Positions 36,885 through 44,904 of a stretch of 64,000 bases of DNA are shown piece by piece. Both the position numbers and the translations under genes were made by a program. Below the pieces are notes generated by a model. It saw only the letters and a program-made list of their open reading frames with translations. It was not told the origin of the DNA and ran no database searches. How positions within the stretch are numbered: position 1 is the first letter of the stretch; each line of letters starts with the position of its first letter. Source of the stretch: Polynucleobacter necessarius (GTDB lineage: Bacteria; Pseudomonadota; Gammaproteobacteria; Burkholderiales; Burkholderiaceae); NCBI RefSeq assembly GCF_900095175.1, contig NZ_LT606946.1:472057-536056 (forward strand), in the 5' to 3' direction.

Positions 36885-37935
36885 GATGATTCCCTTGTAG
36901 AGCAGCGTTAAAAATATAACCAACAATCAGAATGCCTGTTGCTACGATGCTGGCAAAGATGATGATCAGGCGAATCTTCAAAACCTTACGCAAAATAATC
37001 ATTTCAGGCAAAGATAGGGCAATTACGCTCATCATGAAGGCTAATACAGTGCCAAGTGCTGCACCTTTGGCTAGCAAGGCTTCCACAATTGGAATAATCC
37101 CAGCGGCATTGGTATACATAGGCACACCAATGAGTACCGCAACAGGAACAGACCACCATGCTTCTTTACCCATCAAACTTGCCATGAAGTCTTCTGGGAC
37201 ATAACCGTGAATTCCGGCACCAACACCAATACCCACGATGATGTATGGCCAGACTTTGACCACAATCTCTTTAATGGCCGCTTTCCCAGAGTCAATGCGA
37301 TCGCTTAAGGTCAGGCGGTCAGTATCAACTGTTGCCACAGTCTTAGGCATATTGATAACCCAATCTTCCAAATAGGGTTCTAGCTTGAGTTTGCCAATGA
37401 CCCAGCCAGCAATGATGGCTGCGGATAGTCCAAGCACCAAATATAAGCTGGCAATCTTCCAGCCAAATAATGTGAAGAGCAAAGTCAAAGCCACTTCATT
37501 GACCATTGGCGCGGAAATCAAGAATGAGAAGGTAATTCCTAGTGGCACACCGGCCTGAACAAAACCAATAAAGAGAGGTACGGCAGAGCAGGAGCAAAAG
37601 GGCGTAACAATTCCAAGGCTTGCTGCCAGGATGTTGCCTACGCCTTCTGATTTTCTGGCTAGTAGAGCTCTGGTACGCTCAGGTGTGAAATAGGAATTAA
37701 TTATCCCCATGACAAAGACAACGCCAGTAAGTAGCAGCAATACCTTAGGGGTGTCATAGAAAAAGAACTGCAACGCATCGCCCAACTGACTTTGACGCTC
37801 AATTGGTAGTAATGAGACTATCCACTCGGAAACGGGAATGAGTGATTTATAAAGCCCATACCAAATAATGGTGGCGCTAGCTAAAAATAGCTTTGGCCAG
37901 TCTTTTAAGGCTGCCAGGGGCGTTGTGAGATTCAT
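36874..37935 (-). CDS. YraQ/ArsP-like permease (DUF318)
   Basis: A 353-residue inner-membrane protein with about eight to ten helices. The family motif FCSCSAVPLFIGFVQAGVPLG, with its conserved cysteines, is followed by FLISAPMVNEVALTLL, and the second half repeats a related VGVPMYTNAAGIIPIVEALL. ArsP members export trivalent organoarsenicals; others are linked to mercury or unknown oxyanions. It is divergent from arsR across 91 bases and leads a minus-strand operon with the small thioredoxin, the CDF exporter and the metallo-hydrolase remnant. The C-terminus is His-rich (GNHHGH). Intact. Confidence 0.82.
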   Translation of the reverse strand: MNLTTPLAALKDWPKLFLASATIIWYGLYKSLIPVSEWIVSLLPIERQSQLGDALQFFFYDTPKVLLLLTGVVFVMGIINSYFTPERTRALLARKSEGVGNILAASLGIVTPFCSCSAVPLFIGFVQAGVPLGITFSFLISAPMVNEVALTLLFTLFGWKIASLYLVLGLSAAIIAGWVIGKLKLEPYLEDWVINMPKTVATVDTDRLTLSDRIDSGKAAIKEIVVKVWPYIIVGIGVGAGIHGYVPEDFMASLMGKEAWWSVPVAVLIGVPMYTNAAGIIPIVEALLAKGAALGTVLAFMMSVIALSLPEMIILRKVLKIRLIIIFASIVATGILIVGYIFNAALQGNHHGH

Positions 37936-37972
37936 GGGATTCCTTTTGAGTATTTTGGAGCAGGGAATGCCT

Positions 37973-37985
37973 CATCAATTTGATG
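37973..37985. promoter_or_regulatory. Candidate ArsR operator
   Basis: A perfect palindrome CATCAA-T-TTGATG in the 91-base divergent region between the permease and arsR. The half-site ATCAA/TTGAT resembles ArsR-family operators, although the single-base spacer is shorter than usual. Assignment is inferred. Confidence 0.45.
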
Positions 37986-38026
37986 TATGTCATAAAATTG
38001 CAACATTATTCTATTATTATCGAATT

Positions 38027-38356
38027 ATGAAAAATATCGAAGCAATACAAGCATTCGTTGCCCTAGGGCAGGAGTCACGCTTAAACGTTTACCGCCTCAT
38101 TGTGCAAAAGGGCGATACAGGTTTAATGCCATCGCAAATTCATGAGATGTTGGGTATTCCAAATGCGACACTCAGCTTCCATCTAAAAGAGCTCTATCAG
38201 GCCAATCTCATTACGGTCGAGCGCCAAAGTCGCAACCTCATCTATAGACCTAACGCTGGCATGGTTGAAGAGCTCAGCGAGTTCTTGTTAGCTAACTGCT
38301 GCGGCGGTAAATCTTGTAAAACACCAAAATCTCTAAAAAAGGTAAATGCTCAATGA
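38027..38356 (+). CDS. arsR: ArsR-family metalloregulator
   Basis: A 109-residue winged-helix repressor from ATG 38027. The recognition helix is in IPNATLSFHLKEL, with the beta-hairpin wing ITVERQSRNLIYRPN. There is no CVCDLC motif in the DNA-binding helix; instead a C-terminal cysteine group is present (Cys91, Cys92, Cys97 in ANCCGGKSC), the type that binds As(III) at the C-terminus in several proteobacterial ArsR proteins. It heads the arsR-arsC-acr3-arsH operon and is divergent from the permease. An upstream in-frame start at 37868 is inside the permease gene and is rejected. Intact. Confidence 0.9.
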   Translation: MKNIEAIQAFVALGQESRLNVYRLIVQKGDTGLMPSQIHEMLGIPNATLSFHLKELYQANLITVERQSRNLIYRPNAGMVEELSEFLLANCCGGKSCKTPKSLKKVNAQ

Positions 38357-38831
38357 AATAGTACAACATTCTTTTTTATGTACCCATAATTCTGCTCGAT
38401 CAGTGTTGGGTGAGGCTTTAGCATCAACGCACCCAAGTGGCAAGTTTGTAGGTTATTCAGCAGGCTCAACACCGGGTACAAGTGTTAATCCAATTGCTGC
38501 CGATATTGCGGAGGAGTTAGGTATGGACCGCGCTCTTTTGAGATCGAAGAGCTGGGATGAATTTGGATTGGAAGATGCGCCCAAGATGGATTTTATTGTG
38601 ACCGTTTGCGATAATGCTGCTGGCGAGGTTTGTCCATTTTGGCCCGGTAATCCTGCAACAGCACATTGGGGATTCCCTGATCCATCGCAAGTGCAGGGTA
38701 CTGATTTAGAAAAGAGAGCAGCATTTCATGAGGTCAAAAATGGCCTTAAAAGACGCCTAGATAGCTTGGCAGCAATGCCATTGGAAAAACTCGACTCGAT
38801 GAGCCTTAAAGAAATTCATACTAAAGCATGA
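38346..38831 (+). CDS. arsC: Arsenate reductase (low-molecular-weight phosphatase type), altered N-terminus
   Basis: A thioredoxin-type arsenate reductase with the CX5R loop [15 protein letters not shown] and later [17 protein letters not shown] and HWGFPDP, all family hallmarks. The 5' end looks damaged. The natural start overlapping the arsR stop (ATGA at 38353) runs into TAG after two codons, and the expected first strand YNILFLC needs one more T in the T-run at 38372-38377. In the present sequence the CX5R frame can be entered only from an ATG at 38346, giving the odd N-terminus [12 protein letters not shown]. It may be a decaying gene or one rescued by a new start. Neighbouring acr3 and arsH are clearly dead. 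Confidence 0.7.
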   Translation: MLNEIVQHSFLCTHNSARSVLGEALASTHPSGKFVGYSAGSTPGTSVNPIAADIAEELGMDRALLRSKSWDEFGLEDAPKMDFIVTVCDNAAGEVCPFWPGNPATAHWGFPDPSQVQGTDLEKRAAFHEVKNGLKRRLDSLAAMPLEKLDSMSLKEIHTKA

Positions 38832-39699
38832 GCTCGATCACAAAAAAACTTTCTTTTCTGGACCGTTATTTAACGGTCTGGATTTTTGTAGCAATGGCAG
38901 TTAGTATTGCCTTAGGCCACATTATTCCGGGTATTGAAGTGTTTATTAATTCCTTCCAGGTCGGCACAACTAATCTTCCAATTGCTATTGGCTTGATCTT
39001 GATGATGTACCCGCCATTTGCCAAGGTGCGCTACGAAGACTTGCCTGACGTATTTAAAGACAAGCGCATCTTCGGTATTTCTATTTTGATGAACTGGATT
39101 ATTGCGCCGACTTTAATGTTCTTTTTGGCAATTACTTTTGTTCCTGACCAACCGGAATATATGGCTAGCCTGATATTGATTGGTATTGCACCTTGTGTTG
39201 CGATGGTCATTATTTGGAATGATTTGGCCAAGGGCTCTACTGAATACGCTGCTGACTTAGTGGCATTTAATGCCATTTTTCTAAAGAGCATTACCACGAG
39301 CACTTTGTGCCTCGCATTGGCAAGATCACTTTAATAGCTTTGCTCTTCACCATCATCGTGATGTTTAGCCTCAAAGGCGGCGTCATCTTAACGCTTCCGA
39401 TGGATGTCGTGACTATTGCCGTGCCATTGTTGGTTTCCTTTCTCATCATGTTCTTGCTGACTTTCTTGGTGACTGGCAAGATGGGAATCGATTACAAACG
39501 ATGCTGCACGCTTTCCTTTACCGCTTCCAGTAATAACTTTGAGTTGGCTATTGCTGTTGCTATTGCGGTCTTTGGAATTAATTCTGGAGCAGCCTTTGCG
39601 GCAGTCATTGGCCCATTAGTTGAGGTGCCCATCATGATTGGCTTGGTTACTGTAGCCTTATGGTTTAAGGAAAAGTATTTTCAAAAGGACGCTTCTTAA
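38828..39699 (+). pseudogene. acr3: ACR3-type arsenite efflux permease with internal deletion
   Basis: The N-terminal 155 codons ([52 protein letters not shown]) and the C-terminal 130 codons ([45 protein letters not shown]) are typical ACR3. Between them, at about 39279-39292, the usual segment of roughly 60-70 residues from the AFNAIF helix to the [10 protein letters not shown] segment is missing, and the frame changes across the junction. The parts give a gene of about 290 codons instead of about 350. The conserved cysteine in APCVAMV is kept in the first part, but no pump can be made. Confidence 0.9.
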
Positions 39700-40418
39700 G
39701 TGTTTGAGTCTCCACTGCAATTTCCTGCCTTAGTAGAGGATTTGTTTCAGATTCCTGCATTAGAAAAATTGAGCATCCAAGCTGGCGATCATGCGCCTCG
39801 GTTTCTGATACTGTATGGCTCACTACGTGAGAGATCCTATAGCAAGCTCCTTACTTTAGAGGCGGCGAGGCTATAACCGCTATGGGTGGCGAAGTCAAAA
39901 TTTTTGACCCTACTGGTCTGCCTCTAGTTGATGACACACCCGATACCCATCTAAAGGTGCAGGAGTTGCGTCAATTAGCCTTGTGGGCAGAAGGAATGGT
40001 TTGGACTTCCCCGGAGCGGCATGGTGCTATGACTGGCTTGCTAAAAACACAGATTGATTGGATTCCATTGTCTGAGGGTGCTATTAGGCCAACTCAAGGC
40101 AAGACCTTGGCTGTAATGCAGGTATGTGGGGGATCACAATCCTTTAATGCGGTTAATCAAATGCGCATCTTGGGTCGATGGATGAGGATGATTACTACCC
40201 CCAATCAATCATCGGTTGCCAAGGCTTTTACAGAATTTGAGGAAGATGGACGTATGAAGCCATCCTCCTTTTATGATCGCGTTGTCGATGTCATGGAAGA
40301 GCTCTATAAGTTCACATTGCTGACTCGTGGAGTTAGCGAGTACTTGACGGATCGCTACAGCGAGAGAAAAGAGTCTGCCCAGGAGCTATCTAAGAGGGTA
40401 AATCAAAGGGCAATTTAA
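39700..40418 (+). pseudogene. arsH: Organoarsenical oxidase/NADPH-FMN reductase ArsH, frameshifted
   Basis: It starts at a GTG at 39700, right after the acr3 stop, and reads FPALVEDLFQIPALEKL and the FMN-binding [21 protein letters not shown]. Then one base is missing near 39873-39877: the frame meets TAA, while the next frame continues [34 protein letters not shown] and [21 protein letters not shown] to 40418. The downstream 178-codon frame lacks the phosphate-binding loop. Single lesion, so recent. ArsH oxidises trivalent methylarsenicals. Confidence 0.9.
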
Positions 40419-40518
40419 CCCCTGAGAATTTGCTATCAACTCTAACTTCAATGCGGGGTTTATTTGTGAGGTCAATATACCCTCACTATTGGATGGCCCT
40501 TGCGCAACATGGTTGTTT

Positions 40519-40542
40519 GATGCTAACATATTTGTTAGCATC
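40519..40542. promoter_or_regulatory. Perfect palindromic operator of the HigBA-like locus
   Basis: Arms GATGCTAACA (40519-40528) and TGTTAGCATC (40533-40542) are exactly complementary around TATT and end 5 bases before the toxin start. Toxin-antitoxin operators bound by XRE antitoxins look like this; a TTGCGC at 40499-40504 and a -10-like TAACAT inside the palindrome would put the promoter under it. Confidence 0.75.
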
Positions 40543-40547
40543 ATTGA

Positions 40548-40655
40548 ATGACTTATACCATTCGCTATTACAGCCCCGATGCTCAAGAAATCGCAGAAAA
40601 CTCCCGATAAAGAACTAAGGCTAGCCAAGTTGAGAATGAGGGAAGTGAAATTATG
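40548..40655 (+). pseudogene. HigB/Gp49-like toxin with large internal deletion
   Basis: The first 13 codons read MTYTIRYYSPDAQ, a typical start of phage Gp49-like HigB toxins. They run straight into the end of such a toxin in another frame: KKSQKTPDKELRLAKLRMREV, whose stop overlaps the antitoxin ATG (ATGA at 40653). The middle, about 70-80 codons with the RelE-fold core, is missing, the junction lying near 40582-40590. In the starting frame only a 20-residue peptide (stop TAA 40608-40610) can be made. The toxin is dead while operator and antitoxin are kept. Confidence 0.8.
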
Positions 40656-40952
40656 AAGACAAAGACATTGACCCATAAACAAGCAGTTAGCAAGATGTTA
40701 AAAAATCCAGCAGTCAAGGCTGAGGTTGAGCGCTTAAATAAAGAGGAGTTTGCGATTCTTGATGAAATACTGCAGGCTCGTAAAGCCGCAGGTTTATCTC
40801 AGGCTGAAGTGGCTCGCAGAATGGGTACACAAGCTCCTGCAATAGCCAGACTCGAAAGCTCTTTGGCAACTGGAAAGCACTCCCCAAGTTTAAGTACGCT
40901 GCGAAAGTATGCTGCTGCCTTAGGTAAGAGGGTCGAATTACATCTAGTCTGA
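40653..40952 (+). CDS. higA: XRE-family antitoxin, HigA-like
   Basis: A 99-residue protein. The N-terminal 40 residues form a helical toxin-binding region (KQAVSKMLKNPAVKAEVERLNKEE), and the C-terminal part has a Cro/CI helix-turn-helix (LSQAEVARRMGTQAPAIARLES) and the end LRKYAAALGKRVELHLV, as in HigA antitoxins placed downstream of Gp49-like toxins. It should bind the palindrome at 40519-40542 and repress its own operon. With the toxin deleted it is an orphan antitoxin and could still neutralise a related toxin from elsewhere. Confidence 0.87.
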   Translation: MKTKTLTHKQAVSKMLKNPAVKAEVERLNKEEFAILDEILQARKAAGLSQAEVARRMGTQAPAIARLESSLATGKHSPSLSTLRKYAAALGKRVELHLV

Positions 40953-40978
40953 TCCGACTAATTTTGGGCTATTGTTTG

Positions 40979-41215
40979 TTATGCCTTAAATGGCCTAACG
41001 AGATTCTCTAAAGCAAATGCATCATTAGTTTGCCGAAGTTCATCAATTGATACACGGAGTTTCTTGAGCTCTTTGCATGACAACTTACGCAATTTTTTGC
41101 GATCCATCCCATAGGTATCTACTAGATAGCGGACCCTGGATAGGCAGATCTGCAGGCGGATGAGCCAGACCAGGGCAAATAAGCCGGGTGCAAACAATAG
41201 AAGCAAAATACTCAT
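40979..41215 (-). CDS. Small membrane protein, unknown
   Basis: A 78-residue protein with one N-terminal helix (ILLLLFAPGLFALVWLI) and a basic, charged cytoplasmic half (DRKKLRKLSCKELKKLRVSIDELRQTNDAF), which may form a coiled coil. I recognise no family. It reads as a genuine coding frame with sensible composition and its own start. It lies alone between the antitoxin (convergent) and the usp terminator. Confidence 0.55.
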   Translation of the reverse strand: MSILLLLFAPGLFALVWLIRLQICLSRVRYLVDTYGMDRKKLRKLSCKELKKLRVSIDELRQTNDAFALENLVRPFKA

Positions 41216-41231
41216 TTATAAATCCATAAAA

Positions 41232-41252
41232 AGGCCGTCACACGGACGGCCT
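41232..41252 (-). terminator. Rho-independent terminator of the usp gene
   Basis: AGGCCGTC (41232-41239) and GACGGCCT (41245-41252) pair perfectly around a 5-base loop; on the minus strand a run of five Ts follows. Confidence 0.88.
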
Positions 41253-41284
41253 ATTGAAGTTAATCCGATGATTAACCTTTGTGC

Positions 41285-41710
41285 TTATTTAACCAATAAA
41301 ACAGGCTGCTTGACTGCATTGCTTACCTTTTGGGCGACAGAGCCCATGATGGCATCAACAATGCCGCTACGACCTTTTGACCCCATTACCACTAGATCAA
41401 ATTTCTCTTTATTGGCCAAGGCAATAATTTCATTGGCAACATTACCGCGCTTAATTACCATGTTGTGTTTTACAGCCGCTGTATCAAGGGCTTTCTGAGC
41501 TGCCTTGAGCTCTTTTTCGCTGACTTCACGAAGGTAATCATCGATTACGCTATTGGCGACAAATTGCTTTACATGACCAAGCCCAATATCGTCATGAACG
41601 CTGATCAATGTGACTGTGCACTTGCTGCGTAAATCCTTAGCTAACTTTCCAACATACTTGGCCGCATTGAGCGAAGATTTGGAGCCGTCAACTGGTAATA
41701 AAATTTTCAT
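41285..41710 (-). CDS. Universal stress protein, UspA family
   Basis: A 141-residue USP fold. It begins MKILLPVDGSKSSLNAAKYV, and the nucleotide-binding motif G-2x-G-9x-G-S is complete in VMGSKGRSGIVDAIMGSVAQKVSNAV, so it probably binds ATP. General stress role; the specific cue is unknown. Monocistronic, ended by the hairpin just downstream. Confidence 0.9.
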   Translation of the reverse strand: MKILLPVDGSKSSLNAAKYVGKLAKDLRSKCTVTLISVHDDIGLGHVKQFVANSVIDDYLREVSEKELKAAQKALDTAAVKHNMVIKRGNVANEIIALANKEKFDLVVMGSKGRSGIVDAIMGSVAQKVSNAVKQPVLLVK

Positions 41711-41829
41711 TTGCCCCTCTATTTTTGTAGTTAATAAACTGCACCTGCATATGTCTAATTTACTATGAAAATCGCCATAAATCTACGAAAAAATGCCATA
41801 TCCACTAAGGCTGTTGTCTAGAGCTTGAT

Positions 41830-42603
41830 TTACTTCAGAAAGGCATCGTAGAAGGTTTTGATAATCAGTATGGTGACCAGAATGAAAAAGCCTTTGCGGA
41901 TAAAGGTATTGCCGTGTTTGATGGCAATCTTAGTGCCAATTTGGCCGCCTACGAGATTAGCGCTAGCCATCAATAAGCCAAGCTGCCAGTCAAAAAAACC
42001 GAGATAGAAAAAGACGCAGAGTGCCCCTAAATTGGAGGCAATATTGAGGTACTTCGCAGGCGCTGCAGATCGTAAAAAATCAAATCCCAATACTCGGGTG
42101 TAGAAGAGTTTGTAAAACGCACCAGCTCCAGGCCCCAGAAAGCCATCATAAAAACCAATGATGCCTGCACCGGTAGAGGCGATTGCTTTTTGTTTGTGAT
42201 GCTGACGCTTAGGTGCATGCACTAGACCGGCACTGGATTTGATATTAAAGATCAGCAGCGCAAGCAATAAAAAAGGTAGGGCGCCTCTGAGCCATTCAGT
42301 TGGTAATTGAGTGACGAGGTAAGCGCCTGCAACTGAGGCAAAAAATGCAAATGATGAAGAAATAATGACTAGGCCCCAAGGGCTTTTATTGGCCCGACTG
42401 TACTGAATGGCTGAACCAATAGTCCCCACAATCGAACCAAACTTATTAACTGAGAGCAGGGTGGCTGGCGGATAGCCTGGTAAAGCAGCAAAAAGGGCTG
42501 GCACTTGAATCATTCCTCCGCCACCAATAATGGAATCGACCAAGCCTGCAAATAAAGCGCACGCGAGCAATAAGCCAAGGTCAAATGCGGAGAGTTCAAG
42601 CAT
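41830..42603 (-). CDS. TSUP (TauE/SafE) family membrane transporter
   Basis: A 257-residue permease with seven to eight helices. The first half has VDSIIGGGGMIQVPAL and NKFGSIVGTIGSAIQY, the second GFYDGFLGPGAGAFY and ANLVGGQIGTKIAIKHG: the two related G-rich halves of TSUP proteins. They move sulfur-containing or organic anions (sulfite, sulfoacetate, thiosulfate); the substrate here is unknown, though an export role for sulfite or related oxyanions would fit the sulfide-oxidising fccAB elsewhere in the window. Intact. Confidence 0.86.
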   Translation of the reverse strand: MLELSAFDLGLLLACALFAGLVDSIIGGGGMIQVPALFAALPGYPPATLLSVNKFGSIVGTIGSAIQYSRANKSPWGLVIISSSFAFFASVAGAYLVTQLPTEWLRGALPFLLLALLIFNIKSSAGLVHAPKRQHHKQKAIASTGAGIIGFYDGFLGPGAGAFYKLFYTRVLGFDFLRSAAPAKYLNIASNLGALCVFFYLGFFDWQLGLLMASANLVGGQIGTKIAIKHGNTFIRKGFFILVTILIIKTFYDAFLK

Positions 42604-42700
42604 GTTGTCTATTATTTTCTAGTTCTTATGGGTGTTGCTGGCTCATTTTAGAGGGGTTTCTGGATAGTCGTATTGAGATTCTTTTATTTCTCCGGGTGGA

Positions 42701-43612
42701 GTGGATAATCTAGTCCAAATGAAAGTCAATTCTGAAGGAGTCTCCTCATCCAAGGTGTATTTGCCTGCCGGACAGGATTACGCCTGTCTGTTGGATTTCT
42801 TTATTGCCAATTTCCCGCATATTGATAGAGGTGAGTGGGAAGCTCGTTTTGAGGAAGGCCTGGTATTTAACCAAGAGGGTGAGGCGCTTGCTGCAGGCGA
42901 TGCCTATCTTCCTAATACACATTTACTGTATTTCAGACGCCTGGCTCGAGAACCAGAAATTCCATTTGAGGAGAGCATTCTTTTTCAGGACGAACATATT
43001 CTGGTTGCAGATAAACCCCATTTTTTACCGGTGACGCCAAGCGGTCTTTATTTACATCAAACCTTGCTTAATCGGCTGAAGAAAAAAACTGGGATTCAGG
43101 ACTTGAGTCCGATTCATCGGATTGATCGCGATACGGCAGGCCTAGTGATTTTTTCTGTGAATCGGCAAGAGCGAGCCCAATACCAAAATTTATTTAGAGA
43201 TCGCGCAGTCAAGAAAGTCTATGAAGCAATCGCACCCTATTCAGAAGGTCTGATCAATCAATTGCCAATGACTTATCAAAGTAGATTGGAAGAGTCTGAA
43301 CACTTTCTGCAAATGCAGGAAGTGGAGGGTATTGCCAATGCTGATACCTTGATTGAATTGCTTGAGACAAAAAAACCTTGGGCTAAATATCGCTTAACCC
43401 CTGGTAGCGGCAAGAAGCATCAATTGCGTTGTCATCTCAATAGCCTAGGCATCCCCATTCAGTATGACCAGATCTATCCCATCCTGACGCCTTATCAAGA
43501 GTATGATTTGGACTTTTCCAAACCTCTGCAGCTTTTAGCAAAAGAGATTTATTTCAAAGACCCGGTAACGGGAAAAGAGCGATCTTTTGTGACCCAGAGA
43601 GTATTGGCTTGA
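42701..43612 (+). CDS. RluA-family pseudouridine synthase
   Basis: A 303-residue pseudouridine synthase. The catalytic motif is SPIHRIDRDTAGLVIF (Asp in HRID), and TPGSGKKHQLRCHLNSLGIPI is the second conserved block. The N-terminal 85 residues are degenerate and lack a clear S4 domain (EWEARFEEGLVFNQEGEALA is S4-like). The start is a GTG at 42701 or the ATG at 42719, neither with a strong ribosome binding site. It modifies rRNA or tRNA; the exact uridine is unclear. dusA follows after 7 bases. Confidence 0.85.
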   Translation: MDNLVQMKVNSEGVSSSKVYLPAGQDYACLLDFFIANFPHIDRGEWEARFEEGLVFNQEGEALAAGDAYLPNTHLLYFRRLAREPEIPFEESILFQDEHILVADKPHFLPVTPSGLYLHQTLLNRLKKKTGIQDLSPIHRIDRDTAGLVIFSVNRQERAQYQNLFRDRAVKKVYEAIAPYSEGLINQLPMTYQSRLEESEHFLQMQEVEGIANADTLIELLETKKPWAKYRLTPGSGKKHQLRCHLNSLGIPIQYDQIYPILTPYQEYDLDFSKPLQLLAKEIYFKDPVTGKERSFVTQRVLA

Positions 43613-43619
43613 TATTGGT

Positions 43620-44702
43620 ATGACTGTAAAAACACCCAAACGCTTAGCGGTTGCCCCGATGATGGAGTGGACAGATCGTCACTGCCGTTCTTTCCATCGC
43701 ACGCTCACCAAAGAAGCGGTTCTCTATACCGAGATGGTGACTACCGGCGCTCTTATTCATGGGGATGTGCCACGTCATTTGGATTATTCACAAGACCAGC
43801 ATCCTGTTGTCCTTCAATTGGGTGGCTCTGAACCTTCTGATTTAGCTAAGGCTGCGGAGTTGGCGCAGCAGTGGGGCTACGATGAGATTGATCTTAATTG
43901 CGGTTGCCCTTCAGAGCGCGTTCAACGTGGCGCCTTCGGTGCTTGCCTCATGGCTGAGCCACAACTCGTTGCAGATTGCGTCAAAGCAATGAAAGCCGCT
44001 GTGGATACTCCCATCACGGTAAAGCATCGTCTTGGCTTAGATTCGATGGATGCCGCCAACTCTGAGGCGGACTATCAATTTACATTGAACTTTATTCTTG
44101 CTGTAGCAGATGTAGGCGCAAGCCAGGTAACCATTCATGCGCGCAATGCAGTGCTGAAGGGTTTATCTCCCAAAGAGAACCGCAGCAAACCACCATTACG
44201 TTATGAAGTAGCTGCAAAGCTTCGCTTGGATGCTCAAAAGCAATTTCCTGATCTCAAAGTATTGCTCAACGGTGGCCTGGAAACGAATGATCAAATTGCC
44301 GGTCATTGGGATAACTTTGATGGCTTTATGGTTGGAAGGGCGGCCTATCATTTCCCGGCATTGCTTTTGGGTTGGGATGACATGATTCATACCGATGGCG
44401 ATGCGGCTGGCTACCTCTTTAGTGAAACTGAATGGCATCGCATTCAGATTGCACTGGTTAAGCAAGTACAAGCTTGGTTTGATGAGTGCCAAGCCAAAGG
44501 AAAGCCTTTTTATATTGGTGCATTCACCCGCCACATTCTGGGCCTGGCTCATGGCAGGGCAGACTCTCGCTACTGGCGTCAGCGTCTTTCTGATCACCAT
44601 GCTCTAGCTAAAGTTCAAAGTAAAGCGGCCATTTTGGACTTCTTTATTGATGCTAGTCTGACCCTGGGTGATTGGGCAGCATTTGACTTTGAAAGCACCT
44701 AA
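43620..44702 (+). CDS. dusA: tRNA-dihydrouridine(20/20a) synthase DusA
   Basis: A 360-residue FMN-dependent enzyme. Conserved blocks: LAVAPMMEWTDRHCRSFHR, YTEMVTTGALIHGD, ELNCGCPS-type DEIDLNCGCPSERVQRG with catalytic Cys near 109 (GAFGACLM), VKHRLGLD, VTIHARNAVLKGLSPKENR and LNGGL. It reduces U20/U20a in the D-loop of tRNAs. It sits just upstream of tRNA-His and after the pseudouridine synthase, an RNA-modification pair. Confidence 0.94.
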   Translation: MTVKTPKRLAVAPMMEWTDRHCRSFHRTLTKEAVLYTEMVTTGALIHGDVPRHLDYSQDQHPVVLQLGGSEPSDLAKAAELAQQWGYDEIDLNCGCPSERVQRGAFGACLMAEPQLVADCVKAMKAAVDTPITVKHRLGLDSMDAANSEADYQFTLNFILAVADVGASQVTIHARNAVLKGLSPKENRSKPPLRYEVAAKLRLDAQKQFPDLKVLLNGGLETNDQIAGHWDNFDGFMVGRAAYHFPALLLGWDDMIHTDGDAAGYLFSETEWHRIQIALVKQVQAWFDECQAKGKPFYIGAFTRHILGLAHGRADSRYWRQRLSDHHALAKVQSKAAILDFFIDASLTLGDWAAFDFEST

Positions 44703-44722
44703 ACCCTGCATCTAAGCCATTT

Positions 44723-44752
44723 TTGACAGGGTTTTGGCTCAAAAGCTATAAT
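44723..44752 (+). promoter_or_regulatory. Strong promoter of tRNA-His
   Basis: Consensus TTGACA (44723-44728) and TATAAT (44747-44752) with an 18-base spacer, 14 bases before the mature tRNA 5' end. Confidence 0.85.
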
Positions 44753-44765
44753 CTAAGTCTTCAGT

Positions 44766-44842
44766 GGCGGACGTAGCTCAGTTGGTAGAGTCCCAGATTG
44801 TGATTCTGGTTGTCGCGGGTTCGAGCCCCGTCGTTCGCCCCA
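44766..44842 (+). tRNA. tRNA-His (GTG)
   Basis: A complete cloverleaf. G-1 at 44766 pairs with discriminator C (44839), the histidine identity element. Acceptor GCGGACG/CGTTCGC, D-loop AGTTGGTAGA, anticodon stem CCAGA/TCTGG with anticodon GTG at 44800-44802, T-loop TTCGAGC; CCA is encoded (44840-44842). Confidence 0.97.
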
Positions 44843-44861
44843 CCGAATATTGCATTATCCT

Positions 44862-44888
44862 AAGGCTCCCTTCGTGGAGCCTTTTATT
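44862..44888 (+). terminator. Terminator after tRNA-His
   Basis: AAGGCTCC (44862-44869) pairs with GGAGCCTT (44876-44883) around a CTTCGT loop, followed by a T-rich run. Confidence 0.88.
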
Positions 44889-44904
44889 TTTTGAGATCAT
44901 TCTG

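Noticed and set aside
37868..38026. N-terminal extension of ArsR
   Set aside because: The extra residues lie antisense in the permease gene and its promoter region; ArsR homologs start at the position of ATG 38027.
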